Counted from the stretch's first letter, positions 55,289 through 64,000 are shown. The stretch: 64,000 bases of DNA from Metopolophium dirhodum (GCF_019925205.1 NC_083560.1:145038526-145102525); one strand, 5' to 3'. Made by a program: numbers and translations. The notes: a model not told the origin generated them from the sequence alone.

Positions 55289-55690
55289 AACTAATAACTA
55301 TGATATATAGTAATAGTCATGCCAATGTCTATCACACACGGTGTTGGTTATAAATAAAAACTGATATACACCTTGTTTTTAACGATCAACAAATTTATTA
55401 AAAGATATTTGACATTGACAACATACCAGTATAAAATTGTATATTTTATTTGCTTACCATATGACGTATTGCCTAAAAATCGTTTTATGTATCCATCACT
55501 TATACGCACTGCCCTATTTTTATTTTTAGTATATTGTACGTCAATGATTATAATTTAAATTTGACCCTCATTTTTATTTTTACTATTTCGTGGGTCAATG
55601 ATTATAGTAAAAATAGTGCCGTGTGAATAAGTGATGGATATATCAAACGATTTTTGGCATACAGTTTATAATCTGCTTTTCCATGTTACT
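55289..55690. other. Intergenic region between divergent genes of PV-B
   Basis: Contains an inverted repeat. AAATCGTTTTATGTATCCATCACTTATACG-like sequence at 55,478-55,507 is mirrored at 55,625-55,655 (AAGTGATGGATATATCAAACGATTTTT). TTTTTATTTTTA with TCAATGATTATA occurs twice at 55,518-55,553 and 55,569-55,604. No coding content is convincing. Confidence 0.45.
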
Positions 55691-55732
55691 TATAAATAGG
55701 GGGGTTCATTAGATAAATAATAATAATACTCA
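55691..55732 (+). promoter_or_regulatory. Promoter of the 151-residue gene
   Basis: TATAAATA at 55,691-55,698 is followed about 30-40 nt later by ACTCAAC. A leader exon ends at the donor GTAAGT (about 55,783) and the acceptor TTTTTAG ends at 55,841, six bases before the ATG. A short upstream ATG frame in the leader stops right after the junction. Confidence 0.5.
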
Positions 55733-55846
55733 ACAAGCTGGTAAGCAAGAACGTCGCATGCAGCGAGCAGAATATTTCATTGTAAGTTAATTAATTATAA
55801 AATTTTAATTTTTAAAATATAATCATTTTATTAATTTTTAGCAGAG

Positions 55847-56302
55847 ATGATATCTGACGACAACCTCAATAATGTAAATAGTCATATACCGCCGATCACA
55901 ATACAACATATTGCAAAATATCCATTTACTCACAGTGAACGTGAAGTTTATGAATATTTTCGGCAGTTGCATTCAGCTTTTGTCGTGAGGGAAGTTCGAT
56001 ATTCATTTGATAATAATATTATCGATATATTTTGCTCATTTGAATGTGCCAATTATATAAATCAGGCGTATTTTGAGTCAAATCTTAGAAATTTAAGTTT
56101 CAAAGCGTACCATGTTATGTTCAAGGATATAAATGTGCTACAAATGTATTGCCAAAGACGAAGGTGTTTGGCATGTCGAAAATACACCACTGTCTGTGAC
56201 AACCGTAATTTATATGCTGAACCCGAAGAGGATTATGTAATTCAAGTGTTTCCAATAATCAATTACACCGACAATCTACTTCAATCAACAGTTCATGCAT
56301 AA
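55847..56302 (+). CDS. 151-residue protein with Cys-rich patch
   Basis: Starts MISDDNLNN after a small leader intron. The middle has alternating hydrophobic and polar residues (VREVRYSFDNNIIDIFCSF), suggesting a compact alpha/beta fold. RRRCLACRKYTTVC at about residues 105-118 could bind zinc. It stops 52 nt before the polymerase ATG, so both may share a transcript. No family recognised and no copy seen in PV-A. Confidence 0.55.
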   Translation: MISDDNLNNVNSHIPPITIQHIAKYPFTHSEREVYEYFRQLHSAFVVREVRYSFDNNIIDIFCSFECANYINQAYFESNLRNLSFKAYHVMFKDINVLQMYCQRRRCLACRKYTTVCDNRNLYAEPEEDYVIQVFPIINYTDNLLQSTVHA

Positions 56303-56354
56303 GTGATATTTTATTATATTTTATTTTAATACGGATTTTAATTAATTGTTAAGA

Positions 56355-59300
56355 ATGCCAAAATTTAACCGCATTAAAAAAATTACCCGATTAAACACCA
56401 CTGGGCAAAATTTAGTAGAAATTGAGAAATTTAAAAATAATCGGTCAAACACTTTTTATTATAAAAACAACGAAAACCTTATTGACTTATTGACATTTTT
56501 AAATTCTACTTCTTCTTCATTAAAATCAAAACTAAAAGAATTATGTTCCTCATCCACATATAAATTTAATTTATTTGTAGACTTAGTATATGAAAATTTA
56601 ATTACGGGGGAAGTTCGGGATGTTGCATTTAAAACAACAAATGTTTTATGTTATTTTACTTCAAATTTTTCTACCCTTTTTAAAAACATGTTCGATAAAT
56701 TATTAAATGAACAAGAGTCATTTCTGTTGAAGGGTTCTTCTTGGAGGCAAATAAGTTTAGATGGTCTCCAATTAAGAACAAATAAAGTAAATTTACTAGG
56801 GGGTTCCTCATTTATAAAATTACCCCCATCAATTTATAGTAAAAATGCAATAATAAACGTAATGAATTATGACAACAGATGTTTTAAATATGCAATTTTA
56901 TCAAAATTTAATGAAAAAAAAAATAAAAATAATTTTAGTATAAAATATTTTAATTTTTTGGAAAAAAAAAGTGGGCTTAATTTTAATTGTATTGATTACC
57001 CTACACCAATTAATCAAATAAAAAAATTTGAAAAAATTAATAACCTATCCGTTAATGTTTATAGTTGTAATGATAAAAATCAAATTTACCCACTTCACAT
57101 AAATAATATCGAAAAATCCGATCATTATGATTTGTTTTTTTTCTCAAATGTACCAACAACACATTATTGTTACATAAGTAATTTCTCACGACTGATTAGA
57201 TCACAAAGAACAAAACACGAAAGTAAAATAATTATTTGCAAGCGATGTTTTACGACTTTTAATGTTAAACCAAATAAAAACAAGCCATGGGGGCAGCATG
57301 GTCTTGATGGGCATAAAGTAATCTGTCAAAAACATAAACTTTGTAAGCCTGTAATGCTTGATCCACATGATGACAAATTTATATATTTTAATAAATATAA
57401 TCGGGCCGACCGAATTCCTATTGTAATTTATGCCGATTTTGAATGCTTTTTAAAACCCGCTAATAATATCATAACGGACAATACTAAAAACACCCATTAT
57501 CATAAGCCCATGAGTTATGGGCTATATGTTAAAATTGATTACAGCATCGTTCCAAAAAAATTAGTAAAACAATTTCAAATTCCTAAAAATCCAATAATTT
57601 ATAGAGGCAAAAATGCATCAAAGCATTTTATGTTAACTATAATTGATATTTCTACCAAAATTTATTATCTATATAATACTAATAAATCAATGCATAAATT
57701 ATCAAAAAAGGAAGAAGGTCAATATATTAATTCGAAAAAATGTGAACTATGTTTGAGATCATTTAATAATGAAACCGTATTTAAAGTTAGAGACCACTCA
57801 CATCTTACAGGGAAATATTTGAGAGCTTTATGCTTAAATTGTAATTTTTCGGCACAAAACCCCTCATTTGTACCAGTATATTTCCATAATTTATCGTATG
57901 ACGGTCATTTTATTGTACGCACCTTAGGCTGTAATGATAATGACATACGCATTATTCCAAACTCGGGTGAAAAATATTTGACATTTAGTAAGCAAATTTT
58001 TGATAAATTTTATGTGAAATTTGTAGACACTTTTATGTTCATGTCAGAATCACTCTCTAATTTAGCCACTAATTTGGCCGAAGATAAAACAAGATTCCGT
58101 GAAATTATTCATCATTTTCCTTTAGAAAACATTGATTTAGTTATAAGGAAAGGCGTATTTCCGTATGAGTATGTAGACTGCAACTCAAAACTTAAAGATA
58201 CCTCATTACCGCCTAGAATTAAATTTTATAATTCGTTAACAGATGATCATATTTCAAAAAAAGATTACATGCATGCATGCAATGTTTGGGAGAAATTTAA
58301 TATAAAAACATTAGGTGAGTATAGTGATTTATATTTATTAACGGACATATTGATTCTGGCTGATGTATTTGAAAATTTTAGAGATATTTGTTTGAAAACT
58401 TTTAATTTAGACGCCTCTTATTATTTGACAGCACCTGGTTTTGCGTTTGACGCAATGTTAAGTTTTACTGGAGTTAAACTTGAGAGATTAACAGATTATT
58501 TGATGTTACTCATGATGGAAAATGGAATAAGAGGGGGAGGGGTATGCCAATCTGTAAGACGCTATGCCAGAGCTAATCTACCAGATGTTAATGGAATTAA
58601 TTATAACAAAAAAAAACCACACATTTATTTGGCGTATTTTGATTGTGTAAATTTATACGGCAAATCAATGCTTGCAAGTTTACCATACAAAAATTTTGAA
58701 TGGTATAATGATTTGACATTAGACGTTACTACCATAGATGACGATGCACCTATTGGTTATATACTGGAAGTGGATGTGGATTACCCCGAAAAATTACATG
58801 ATATTCATAGCGATTTACCCTTTTTGCCACACAATAGCTGTCCACCTAATTCTAAGATTACTAAACTGCTAACAACTTTAAATAATAAATTAAATTATGT
58901 CGTTCATTATAGATTGTTAAAGCAGGCGATTCACAACGGATTAAAAGTTGTAAAAGTTCATAAAATAATTAAGTTTGATCAATCAAAATGGTTAGCCCCC
59001 TATGTCGATAAATGTACTAGTATGAGGGTCTTGGCAAAAAACAAGTTTGAATATGAATTTTGGAAATTACTCGTGAATAGTGTCTATGGGAAATGTATGG
59101 AGAATCCGCGTAAAAGATTGGATATAAAGTTGGTATCAGATGATCGAAAAGCTCATAGGCTAATGAGAAAACCTAATTTCATAGATAGAACCATATATAG
59201 CAATGAGTTAATGTCTTTACATTTTCAAAAAGAAAAGATTAAATTTGATAAACCAATCTACGTTGGATTTTCTATTTTAGATATATCAAAAACCTATATT

Positions 59301-59888
59301 TATAATTTCCATTATGACGTAATGAAAAATAAATATGGGAAAAAAATATCCCTATTATACACTGATACCGATTCATTAATATATCGTATTAAAACAAATA
59401 ATTATTTCAATGATTTAAAATTTGATTTATTGTGTCACTTTGATACTTCTAATTTTCCAATTAGCCACTTTTGTTACAGCGATAAACATAAGAACACCCC
59501 AGGGTATTTTAAAGATGAATTGAAGAGTGAAATTATGACACAATTTGTAACGCTAAGACCCAAATTATATGCTTATACAGTAAGTGGTATTGAATATAAA
59601 AAGGCAAAAGGTGTAAAAAAGTATGTTAGAGACAAGTATATGACGGTCAATCATTATTTAGATATTTTATCAAAGTTCAGTATACAAAATTCCCAACATT
59701 TGGATGCACAAAATGGGGAATCTAGTCAAATTAGTGCATACTGTGATATTAACTCAATACAGGCAACAAAACATAATGTTTATTCTAAAACAACCAGAAA
59801 AATAGTATTGAGTGCAAATGATGATAAACGTGTCATATTAAAAGATGGTATTTGCACTCTACCATACGGACATTATAAATTAAACTAA
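56355..59888 (+). CDS. Protein-primed family B DNA polymerase, intact
   Basis: About 1,177 residues from ATG 56,355. It would replicate the linear viral genome from a terminal protein. Motifs in order: exonuclease I IYADFECF (about 358-365), a Cys/His insert resembling endonuclease VII (CELC near 463, RDHSHLTGKY near 479, CLNC near 493), exonuclease II HNLSYDGHF (about 511), exonuclease III YSDLYLLTDILILADVF (about 655), polymerase A YFDCVNLYGKSM (about 761), B KLLVNSVYGKCMEN (about 904), C YTDTDSLIY (about 1002) and KKAKGVKKYV (about 1084). All catalytic Asp and Glu residues are visible. The length is normal for Polinton-type polymerases. It is very rich in Asn, Lys and Phe, fitting the AT-rich DNA. 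The PV-A copy has lost the proofreading part. Confidence 0.9.
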   Translation: MPKFNRIKKITRLNTTGQNLVEIEKFKNNRSNTFYYKNNENLIDLLTFLNSTSSSLKSKLKELCSSSTYKFNLFVDLVYENLITGEVRDVAFKTTNVLCYFTSNFSTLFKNMFDKLLNEQESFLLKGSSWRQISLDGLQLRTNKVNLLGGSSFIKLPPSIYSKNAIINVMNYDNRCFKYAILSKFNEKKNKNNFSIKYFNFLEKKSGLNFNCIDYPTPINQIKKFEKINNLSVNVYSCNDKNQIYPLHINNIEKSDHYDLFFFSNVPTTHYCYISNFSRLIRSQRTKHESKIIICKRCFTTFNVKPNKNKPWGQHGLDGHKVICQKHKLCKPVMLDPHDDKFIYFNKYNRADRIPIVIYADFECFLKPANNIITDNTKNTHYHKPMSYGLYVKIDYSIVPKKLVKQFQIPKNPIIYRGKNASKHFMLTIIDISTKIYYLYNTNKSMHKLSKKEEGQYINSKKCELCLRSFNNETVFKVRDHSHLTGKYLRALCLNCNFSAQNPSFVPVYFHNLSYDGHFIVRTLGCNDNDIRIIPNSGEKYLTFSKQIFDKFYVKFVDTFMFMSESLSNLATNLAEDKTRFREIIHHFPLENIDLVIRKGVFPYEYVDCNSKLKDTSLPPRIKFYNSLTDDHISKKDYMHACNVWEKFNIKTLGEYSDLYLLTDILILADVFENFRDICLKTFNLDASYYLTAPGFAFDAMLSFTGVKLERLTDYLMLLMMENGIRGGGVCQSVRRYARANLPDVNGINYNKKKPHIYLAYFDCVNLYGKSMLASLPYKNFEWYNDLTLDVTTIDDDAPIGYILEVDVDYPEKLHDIHSDLPFLPHNSCPPNSKITKLLTTLNNKLNYVVHYRLLKQAIHNGLKVVKVHKIIKFDQSKWLAPYVDKCTSMRVLAKNKFEYEFWKLLVNSVYGKCMENPRKRLDIKLVSDDRKAHRLMRKPNFIDRTIYSNELMSLHFQKEKIKFDKPIYVGFSILDISKTYIYNFHYDVMKNKYGKKISLLYTDTDSLIYRIKTNNYFNDLKFDLLCHFDTSNFPISHFCYSDKHKNTPGYFKDELKSEIMTQFVTLRPKLYAYTVSGIEYKKAKGVKKYVRDKYMTVNHYLDILSKFSIQNSQHLDAQNGESSQISAYCDINSIQATKHNVYSKTTRKIVLSANDDKRVILKDGICTLPYGHYKLN

Positions 59889-60903
59889 TTAAATTAATAA
59901 AAATATTAAAAATTTAATATTACTAAATATGACATAATATTGTTTATTATTTTGTTTGAAGTTATGGGGGGGGGGGGGGGGTATTCATTGAACATTTTAT
60001 AAATTGTAAAAATGAAAAATGTATGTAAAACTATGTATATATTTTAATATTCCAACATTGGTCATTAACTTTTATGTATGATTCATTTCTATTTTTTTAT
60101 TATTAAATAATAATATACATAATTGTATTGTGATTGACTTTAGTCGAGATTCATTATGTTAAATTGTAAGTAATATGATTTATGATACTGTAATTATTAT
60201 TTAATAATAAATTTTAAAATTGAAATATGGCGGTTCTATGAAGATGATGAAGCAAAATGTATATAATTTTACTTTTTATTTATCCTATTATATTAAATAT
60301 ATAAGACTATTTATGTTTATATACTATACTTATATTGAATTATTTAAAAAATGTAATAATTGGTAAATATTATTATACTTTTGTTAATATCGTTATTCTA
60401 TATTGTAAATTGAACATTGACCTTGTAAATATTAAATAAAATTAAATAAATAATATATAGAATAATGATACATTTTATACTTTATCATTCAATTTTGAAA
60501 TTTAGTGTTATAACTTATAAAATTATGTTTTAATTTTTTGTATAACTAAATCATTTAAAACAATATTGTACTTAACCAATTGTGTAACAAGTTTATCATT
60601 TTTATATAAACCTGATCGCTTATTATCCTGTGCTAGTAGTATACATCTGTATGTTTACAGTTCATTGACGTGTTATAACATAATGGTTAAGACTGGATAC
60701 ACATATTACTGAGATTACACACATGTTGTAAACCTATTTATTCATTACACAAAATTATTTAGTGTATATACATAAAATTTTTACACTATGGTCAAAATTA
60801 TTTTTTATCAAACCTTACTTTAAAACTAAAATAATATTTAATAAAAATATTACAAATTAATAAATACATTTTTTTATTGTAATAAATTAATTCTTAATTA
60901 TAT
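59889..60903. other. Spacer between polymerase and capsid cluster (convergent)
   Basis: AT-rich with a 16-G run at 59,966-59,981. AGTAGTATACATCTGTATGT (start 60,635) resembles 40,576-40,601 at the edge of PV-A in 23 of 26 positions. No gene seen. It must hold the transcript ends of the polymerase and of the minus-strand capsid cluster. Confidence 0.45.
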
Positions 60904-62112
60904 TTACACAAGTTTTCTTACTTCTCTAGTAAAAGGTATATATTCTACAATTCTATCATGAATTAATAAGCAGTAAGCGGTCACACCTGCGAGCAACTCT
61001 GAAGCTTCAATTTCCAATTGAACATCTACTGCTGAAGCAGTGACTGAGTCGTTCTGTTTCGAAGTATCGATGACTATAATTGGCGCGTTTGTCAGAAAAG
61101 AAGAAGGACTCAATATAGGGTTACGAATACTTTTTTCATAGTAGGATTCTTGAAACGATGTATACATATTATATAATAAGGTGAAATTATTTTTAGTAAA
61201 ATCTAAATTCAAATTATTGTACGGATAAGCTATCGAGTTCAGAAATACTTTAACGTTTGTTAAATTACAATGGTCAAATATACTACAATCTTTTGTTATC
61301 AAATTTTTGCGTCCTTTTTGTAATTCAATTATGATAAATCGGGGTTTTTCTAATTTTGAAGCAGTTTTCAAATTCCATACAACTTTTTTAGTGGTTCCGA
61401 GTTCAGGATATTCAAAAGTTTCAAAAGATCTAAAAGGGATAAATAGACTTTTTTCTTTTTCTATAAGTTTCAATAATTTTAACCTTTCTTCATCGTCAAC
61501 AGTTATATGTGGAACCATCCAGGCTATTTTATTTAAAACGACTTTACCTTCAGAAGCAGTTACACCAGTTTTTAAACTTAAAGCATTTAAATCGCTATGA
61601 CTTCGAGTTAATATTAATTCCAATCTAGAATTCACTAATATTCTTTTATAGTCTTCAAACAAACCTAACCAATATTTCAATGGAATGCAAGCACTAAATT
61701 CCCCTTTGTCATTTTCCGATTGCGTTGCGTTTTTAAAATTCCAGCCAGCATTTTCATAGCAATTGTAGTTGTCTGGCGTACCAGATAGGTAACCTTTCAA
61801 CGAGCTAGTGATTCCAAGAACACGTGTGCTATCTACTTCTATCCCATTGATTTCCAATCGTATTTGTTCGAAGAGGTAAGAGTAACCGTTATTAGATAGT
61901 TTCACTTTGGTAGCATCGGTAATTGTTCCTTCAAAAAAAATAAAGCTTTCGTGTAGATATGGATAAACATCTGTTTGCTGGATTGATATACGTATTTCAT
62001 CATTATTATTAAATGATGTTGTATACGGTGCATATGAATGGTATTCAATTTTCGTAATCTTAGAATCCGTTTCGTACTGTGAAGTTATATCCAAAATATC
62101 ACTTTCAGGCAT
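60904..62112 (-). CDS. Putative major capsid protein (double jelly-roll type)
   Basis: 402 residues, ATG at 62,112. The sequence is strand-rich without signal peptide or membrane segment. I recognise its pattern as that of the larger structural protein of Polinton/adinto-like elements in invertebrates: DEIRISIQQTDVYPY and FEQIRLEINGIEVD near the N-terminus, KLLKLIEKEKSLFIPFRSFE in the middle, then ASKLEKPRFIIIELQ, FDHCNLTNVKVFLNS and VDVQLEIEASE. The length fits a compact two-jelly-roll capsomer. The identification is from memory of related sequences; fold prediction should settle it. It is the last gene of the antisense cluster, overlapping the preceding small gene by 8 nt. Confidence 0.65.
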   Translation of the reverse strand: MPESDILDITSQYETDSKITKIEYHSYAPYTTSFNNNDEIRISIQQTDVYPYLHESFIFFEGTITDATKVKLSNNGYSYLFEQIRLEINGIEVDSTRVLGITSSLKGYLSGTPDNYNCYENAGWNFKNATQSENDKGEFSACIPLKYWLGLFEDYKRILVNSRLELILTRSHSDLNALSLKTGVTASEGKVVLNKIAWMVPHITVDDEERLKLLKLIEKEKSLFIPFRSFETFEYPELGTTKKVVWNLKTASKLEKPRFIIIELQKGRKNLITKDCSIFDHCNLTNVKVFLNSIAYPYNNLNLDFTKNNFTLLYNMYTSFQESYYEKSIRNPILSPSSFLTNAPIIVIDTSKQNDSVTASAVDVQLEIEASELLAGVTAYCLLIHDRIVEYIPFTREVRKLV

Positions 62113-62263
62113 TCTGCTTTAATTGGTAACCCAGATTTTGTAAAATTTTTTTATTCTTCACCGTCAATTTTTTTATTTTATTTGATGTTACTGGTTGCAC
62201 TTTAGTCTTATGACTAGTTGTACTGACCCAAAGTTGTGGGTTTATATTGAATTTTAATTCCAT
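62105..62263 (-). CDS. Small basic protein, 52 residues
   Basis: ATG at 62,263 lies one nucleotide after the stop of the preceding capsid-like gene. The frame could extend upstream to 62,296 but would then overlap that gene. It is Lys/Asn-rich and ends with KLTVKNKKILQNLGYQLKQ. Its stop overlaps the start of the major capsid gene. It may be a minor virion protein, by position and charge only. Confidence 0.6.
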   Translation of the reverse strand: MELKFNINPQLWVSTTSHKTKVQPVTSNKIKKLTVKNKKILQNLGYQLKQNA

Positions 62264-62264
62264 C

Positions 62265-63029
62265 TCAAGACCCGTATCGTCTAATATGTAACACAATTGT
62301 CAATGTCTCACCAAAATTGAAAATCGGATTATGATCTTGATCAACTAACTGAACGGTTATCGTATCAATATTTGTTTTATTCAATTTGTAATATATTAAA
62401 TTTTGGGGTGACTGTACTACTTTCGATCCTGACGTTTCACTAGGGAAAAACTCATAAATTGAATGACTTTGAAGGTGGTTGTTGAATGATCCTTGAGCTA
62501 TATTACACATTACTTTTATAGAATTAATTGTGTTTAAGTTGACAGCTTTTTCCGATCGATGATGATATGATGTAGATACGAGTCTTTCATAATCTGGCTT
62601 ATATTCTCGTTTTTCAAAACCCAATACAGGTGCTATGCTATGTAAAATCTCAAAGTGTAGTATTCCATTACATTTTATATTTGCTCTAAAATCGTTAGGA
62701 TCAACCGAAATGTCAAATGTTAACTGGGTTTTGAATTTTTCATTATAAATATTTATTTGTTCCTTAGCTCGATGCTTAATATCTTTAATTTCATAACATC
62801 CCTCTTCCAGTTTAATATAACACCACATACGAGCAGTATCATTATTATTGTGGTCGTCTACTTGTATAGCAAATTTATTATTATCATTGTTGATATTCGG
62901 GAATGAATTAAATGTCTGCAAACATAACAAAGCAATTTCTGAGTCTTCGCAAAGGTTTATAGGTGGAAAATAATTTGCAGATAATATGGTTTTGTCCCCG
63001 GTTAAACTTAAAGTAACTGACTCGTACAT
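62265..63029 (-). CDS. Minor capsid (penton-like) protein, copy 2
   Basis: 254 residues, ATG at 63,029. It starts ESVTLSLTGDKTILSANYFP and ends VQLVDQDHNPIFNFGETLTI then LHIRRYGS. The segments SIAPVLGF, NTINSIKVMCNIAQGSF and HSIYEFFPSETSGSKVVQSP are shared almost exactly with the neighbour at 63,051-63,800. The predicted fold is all-beta. I associate this pattern with the smaller structural protein of Polinton/adinto-like elements, from memory. It follows its paralogue after 21 nt. Confidence 0.65.
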   Translation of the reverse strand: MYESVTLSLTGDKTILSANYFPPINLCEDSEIALLCLQTFNSFPNINNDNNKFAIQVDDHNNNDTARMWCYIKLEEGCYEIKDIKHRAKEQINIYNEKFKTQLTFDISVDPNDFRANIKCNGILHFEILHSIAPVLGFEKREYKPDYERLVSTSYHHRSEKAVNLNTINSIKVMCNIAQGSFNNHLQSHSIYEFFPSETSGSKVVQSPQNLIYYKLNKTNIDTITVQLVDQDHNPIFNFGETLTIVLHIRRYGS

Positions 63030-63050
63030 CCTGCTATCTGAGATATAAAT

Positions 63051-63800
63051 TTAATAATGAGACTCGTGACGTTTTATATGTAGAACAACTGTCAATGACT
63101 CATTCAAGTTATCGATCGGATTATTGTTTTGATCAACTAACTGCACAGTTATTAAATTAATGGCTGTTTTGTTTAATCTGTAATATATCAAATTTGGTGG
63201 TGACTGAACTACTTTCGAGCCAGTTCTCCCACTAGGGAAAAACTCATATATTGAATGACTTTGAAGTCGGTTGTCGAATGACCCATGAGCAATATTACAC
63301 ATTACTTTTATAGAGTTAGTTGTGTTTAAATTAGCAGCTTTTCCCGACCGAAGAGCTTCGTGTATTGGATGATAGGTTTTCTTTGCAAATCCAAAAACAG
63401 ATGCTATACTGTTTGGAATATTTAACTTTAGTTTTCCATTGCATTTAATGTATGTTCTAAAATCTACGGGATCAATAGATACGTTGAATGTTAGCTGTGT
63501 TTTGGATTCATTATTGAAGTGAAATAATTCTTTCTTAATTTTGTTGTTAATATCTTCAATTTCATAACATCCTTCTTCCAAAACAAATATAAACGTTTTT
63601 AGTTTATGTGCATGATTTAATGGGGGAATTACATCTATATCCAGCCGGTTATTAGTTGAATTTATGTTTGGAAATAAATTTCGTGTTTTTAAACATAACA
63701 AAGCTATTTCCGAATCCTCGTAAACGTTAAGAGACGGAAAATAATTTGTGGATAGTAAAGTTGTGTTTCCAGTCAAACTTAATGTAACGGATTCACCCAT
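63051..63800 (-). CDS. Minor capsid (penton-like) protein, copy 1
   Basis: 249 residues, ATG at 63,800. About half its residues match copy 2, most strongly in the N-terminal SVTLSLTG and in the C-terminal half (SIKVMCNIAHGSFDNRLQS). The middle differs more. Tandem duplication of this gene may give two vertex or fibre variants. Its start overlaps the end of the protease gene by 22 nt. Confidence 0.65.
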   Translation of the reverse strand: MGESVTLSLTGNTTLLSTNYFPSLNVYEDSEIALLCLKTRNLFPNINSTNNRLDIDVIPPLNHAHKLKTFIFVLEEGCYEIEDINNKIKKELFHFNNESKTQLTFNVSIDPVDFRTYIKCNGKLKLNIPNSIASVFGFAKKTYHPIHEALRSGKAANLNTTNSIKVMCNIAHGSFDNRLQSHSIYEFFPSGRTGSKVVQSPPNLIYYRLNKTAINLITVQLVDQNNNPIDNLNESLTVVLHIKRHESHY

Positions 63801-64000
63801 TGTAAAAATTCAAGGCATAAATGACCACAGTTAAATGTATTGAAATCTTGATAGTTAGAATAGTTGTATACTATTTTGAACTGCCTGAAATTATGTTGTA
63901 ATTCAATTGGAGGAGGTAAATCACCAAAGCTATCAAAATATATAACTTTGTCCTTAATTTTATAAAACGCCACCCAATGACTTCCGTCGCCTGAAGATAT
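63779..64000 (-). CDS. Adenain/Ulp1-like cysteine protease, N-terminus beyond the window
   Basis: The minus-strand frame is open from the window edge at 64,000. It shows GSHWVAFYKI with the catalytic His, then VIYFDSFGDLPPP with the Asp, and FNTFNCGHLCLEFL with the catalytic Cys. Spacing matches adenovirus-type maturation proteases and SUMO proteases. In Polinton-like viruses this enzyme processes virion proteins. An ATG within the visible part (63,973) is internal, because the His motif lies upstream of it. Confidence 0.75.
   Translation of the reverse strand: MSSGDGSHWVAFYKIKDKVIYFDSFGDLPPPIELQHNFRQFKIVYNYSNYQDFNTFNCGHLCLEFLQWVNPLH

Larger units (their letters stand above)
51765..64000. 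mobile_element. PV-B: well-preserved Polinton/adinto-like endogenous viral element (right end outside window)
   Basis: The region holds a hairpin RNA, a 206-residue gene, an antisense spliced gene, a 151-residue gene, an intact protein-primed polymerase, and antisense genes for a putative major capsid protein, a small basic protein, two minor capsid-like proteins and a protease. Polymerase B of this type together with capsid proteins and an adenain-like protease is the core set of Polinton-like viruses. All coding frames are open. An integrase and packaging ATPase are not seen and may lie beyond 64,000. Confidence 0.75.

Noticed and set aside
55740..55782. Short upstream ATG frame in the leader of the 151-residue gene as a gene
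   Set aside because: It ends two codons after the splice junction; at most it is a regulatory upstream frame.
60670..60745. tRNA gene or third hairpin RNA
   Set aside because: There is an ATAATGGTTAAGAC sequence like an A-box, but no cloverleaf, stem or terminator could be built.

Overview
This looks like nuclear DNA of a hemipteran insect, most likely an aphid. The background is AT-rich, short introns with GT/AG ends are visible, and the transposon families resemble those I associate with aphid genomes; the species assignment is inference. I see no ordinary host gene. Nearly everything supportable is mobile or virus-derived, much of it nested and decayed.

Positions 1-31,270 hold mainly R1-like non-LTR retrotransposons (LINEs), named N1 to N6 here. 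N1 (187-6183), N2 (6840-11519), N3 (about 14,890-18,546) and N5 (22,514-24,793) share a 3' untranslated region with a conserved pseudoknot. N4 (18,560-22,513) and N6 (24,804-31,269) belong to a second family with a different 3' end. N1 and N2 have target-site duplications of 14 and 10 bp. All ORF2 genes are broken. A RAG1/Transib-like transposase relic sits at 13,069-14,626. N6 is split by a GC-rich element with TTGACGCGG termini, which is itself split by a hAT transposon (25,889-28,667) with an 8-bp duplication.

Positions 31,280-40,200 hold a PIF/Harbinger transposon whose nuclease gene lies antisense inside an intron of its MADF/BESS partner gene. That partner gene is further broken by a solo LTR (33,335-33,872) and a Ginger-type transposon (34,325-36,753) with TATA duplications. 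A LINE scrap (N7) and a piggyBac pseudogene follow.

Positions 40,576-64,000 are the most unusual part: two related virus-like elements of the Polinton / adintovirus-like kind. PV-A (about 40.6-51.7 kb) is decayed. It carries a BIR/IAP-like gene, a 206-residue gene, an antisense spliced gene, a spliced gene with a TFIIS N-terminal-type domain, coiled-coil genes, a broken protein-primed DNA polymerase B and a C-terminal integrase/chromodomain scrap. PV-B (about 51.8 kb to the window edge) is better preserved. It has homologues of the 206-residue and antisense spliced genes, an intact polymerase of about 1,177 residues, and a tightly packed antisense cluster with a putative major capsid protein, a small basic protein, two duplicated minor capsid-like proteins and an adenain/Ulp1-like protease cut by the window edge. 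Both elements have, just before the 206-residue gene, a 122-123 nt hairpin with an A-box-like motif in its 5' arm and a T-run straight after the 3' arm. This looks like an RNA polymerase III hairpin RNA comparable in layout to adenovirus VA RNA. Several genes of both elements use a TATA box about 33 nt upstream of a TCAGT initiator.
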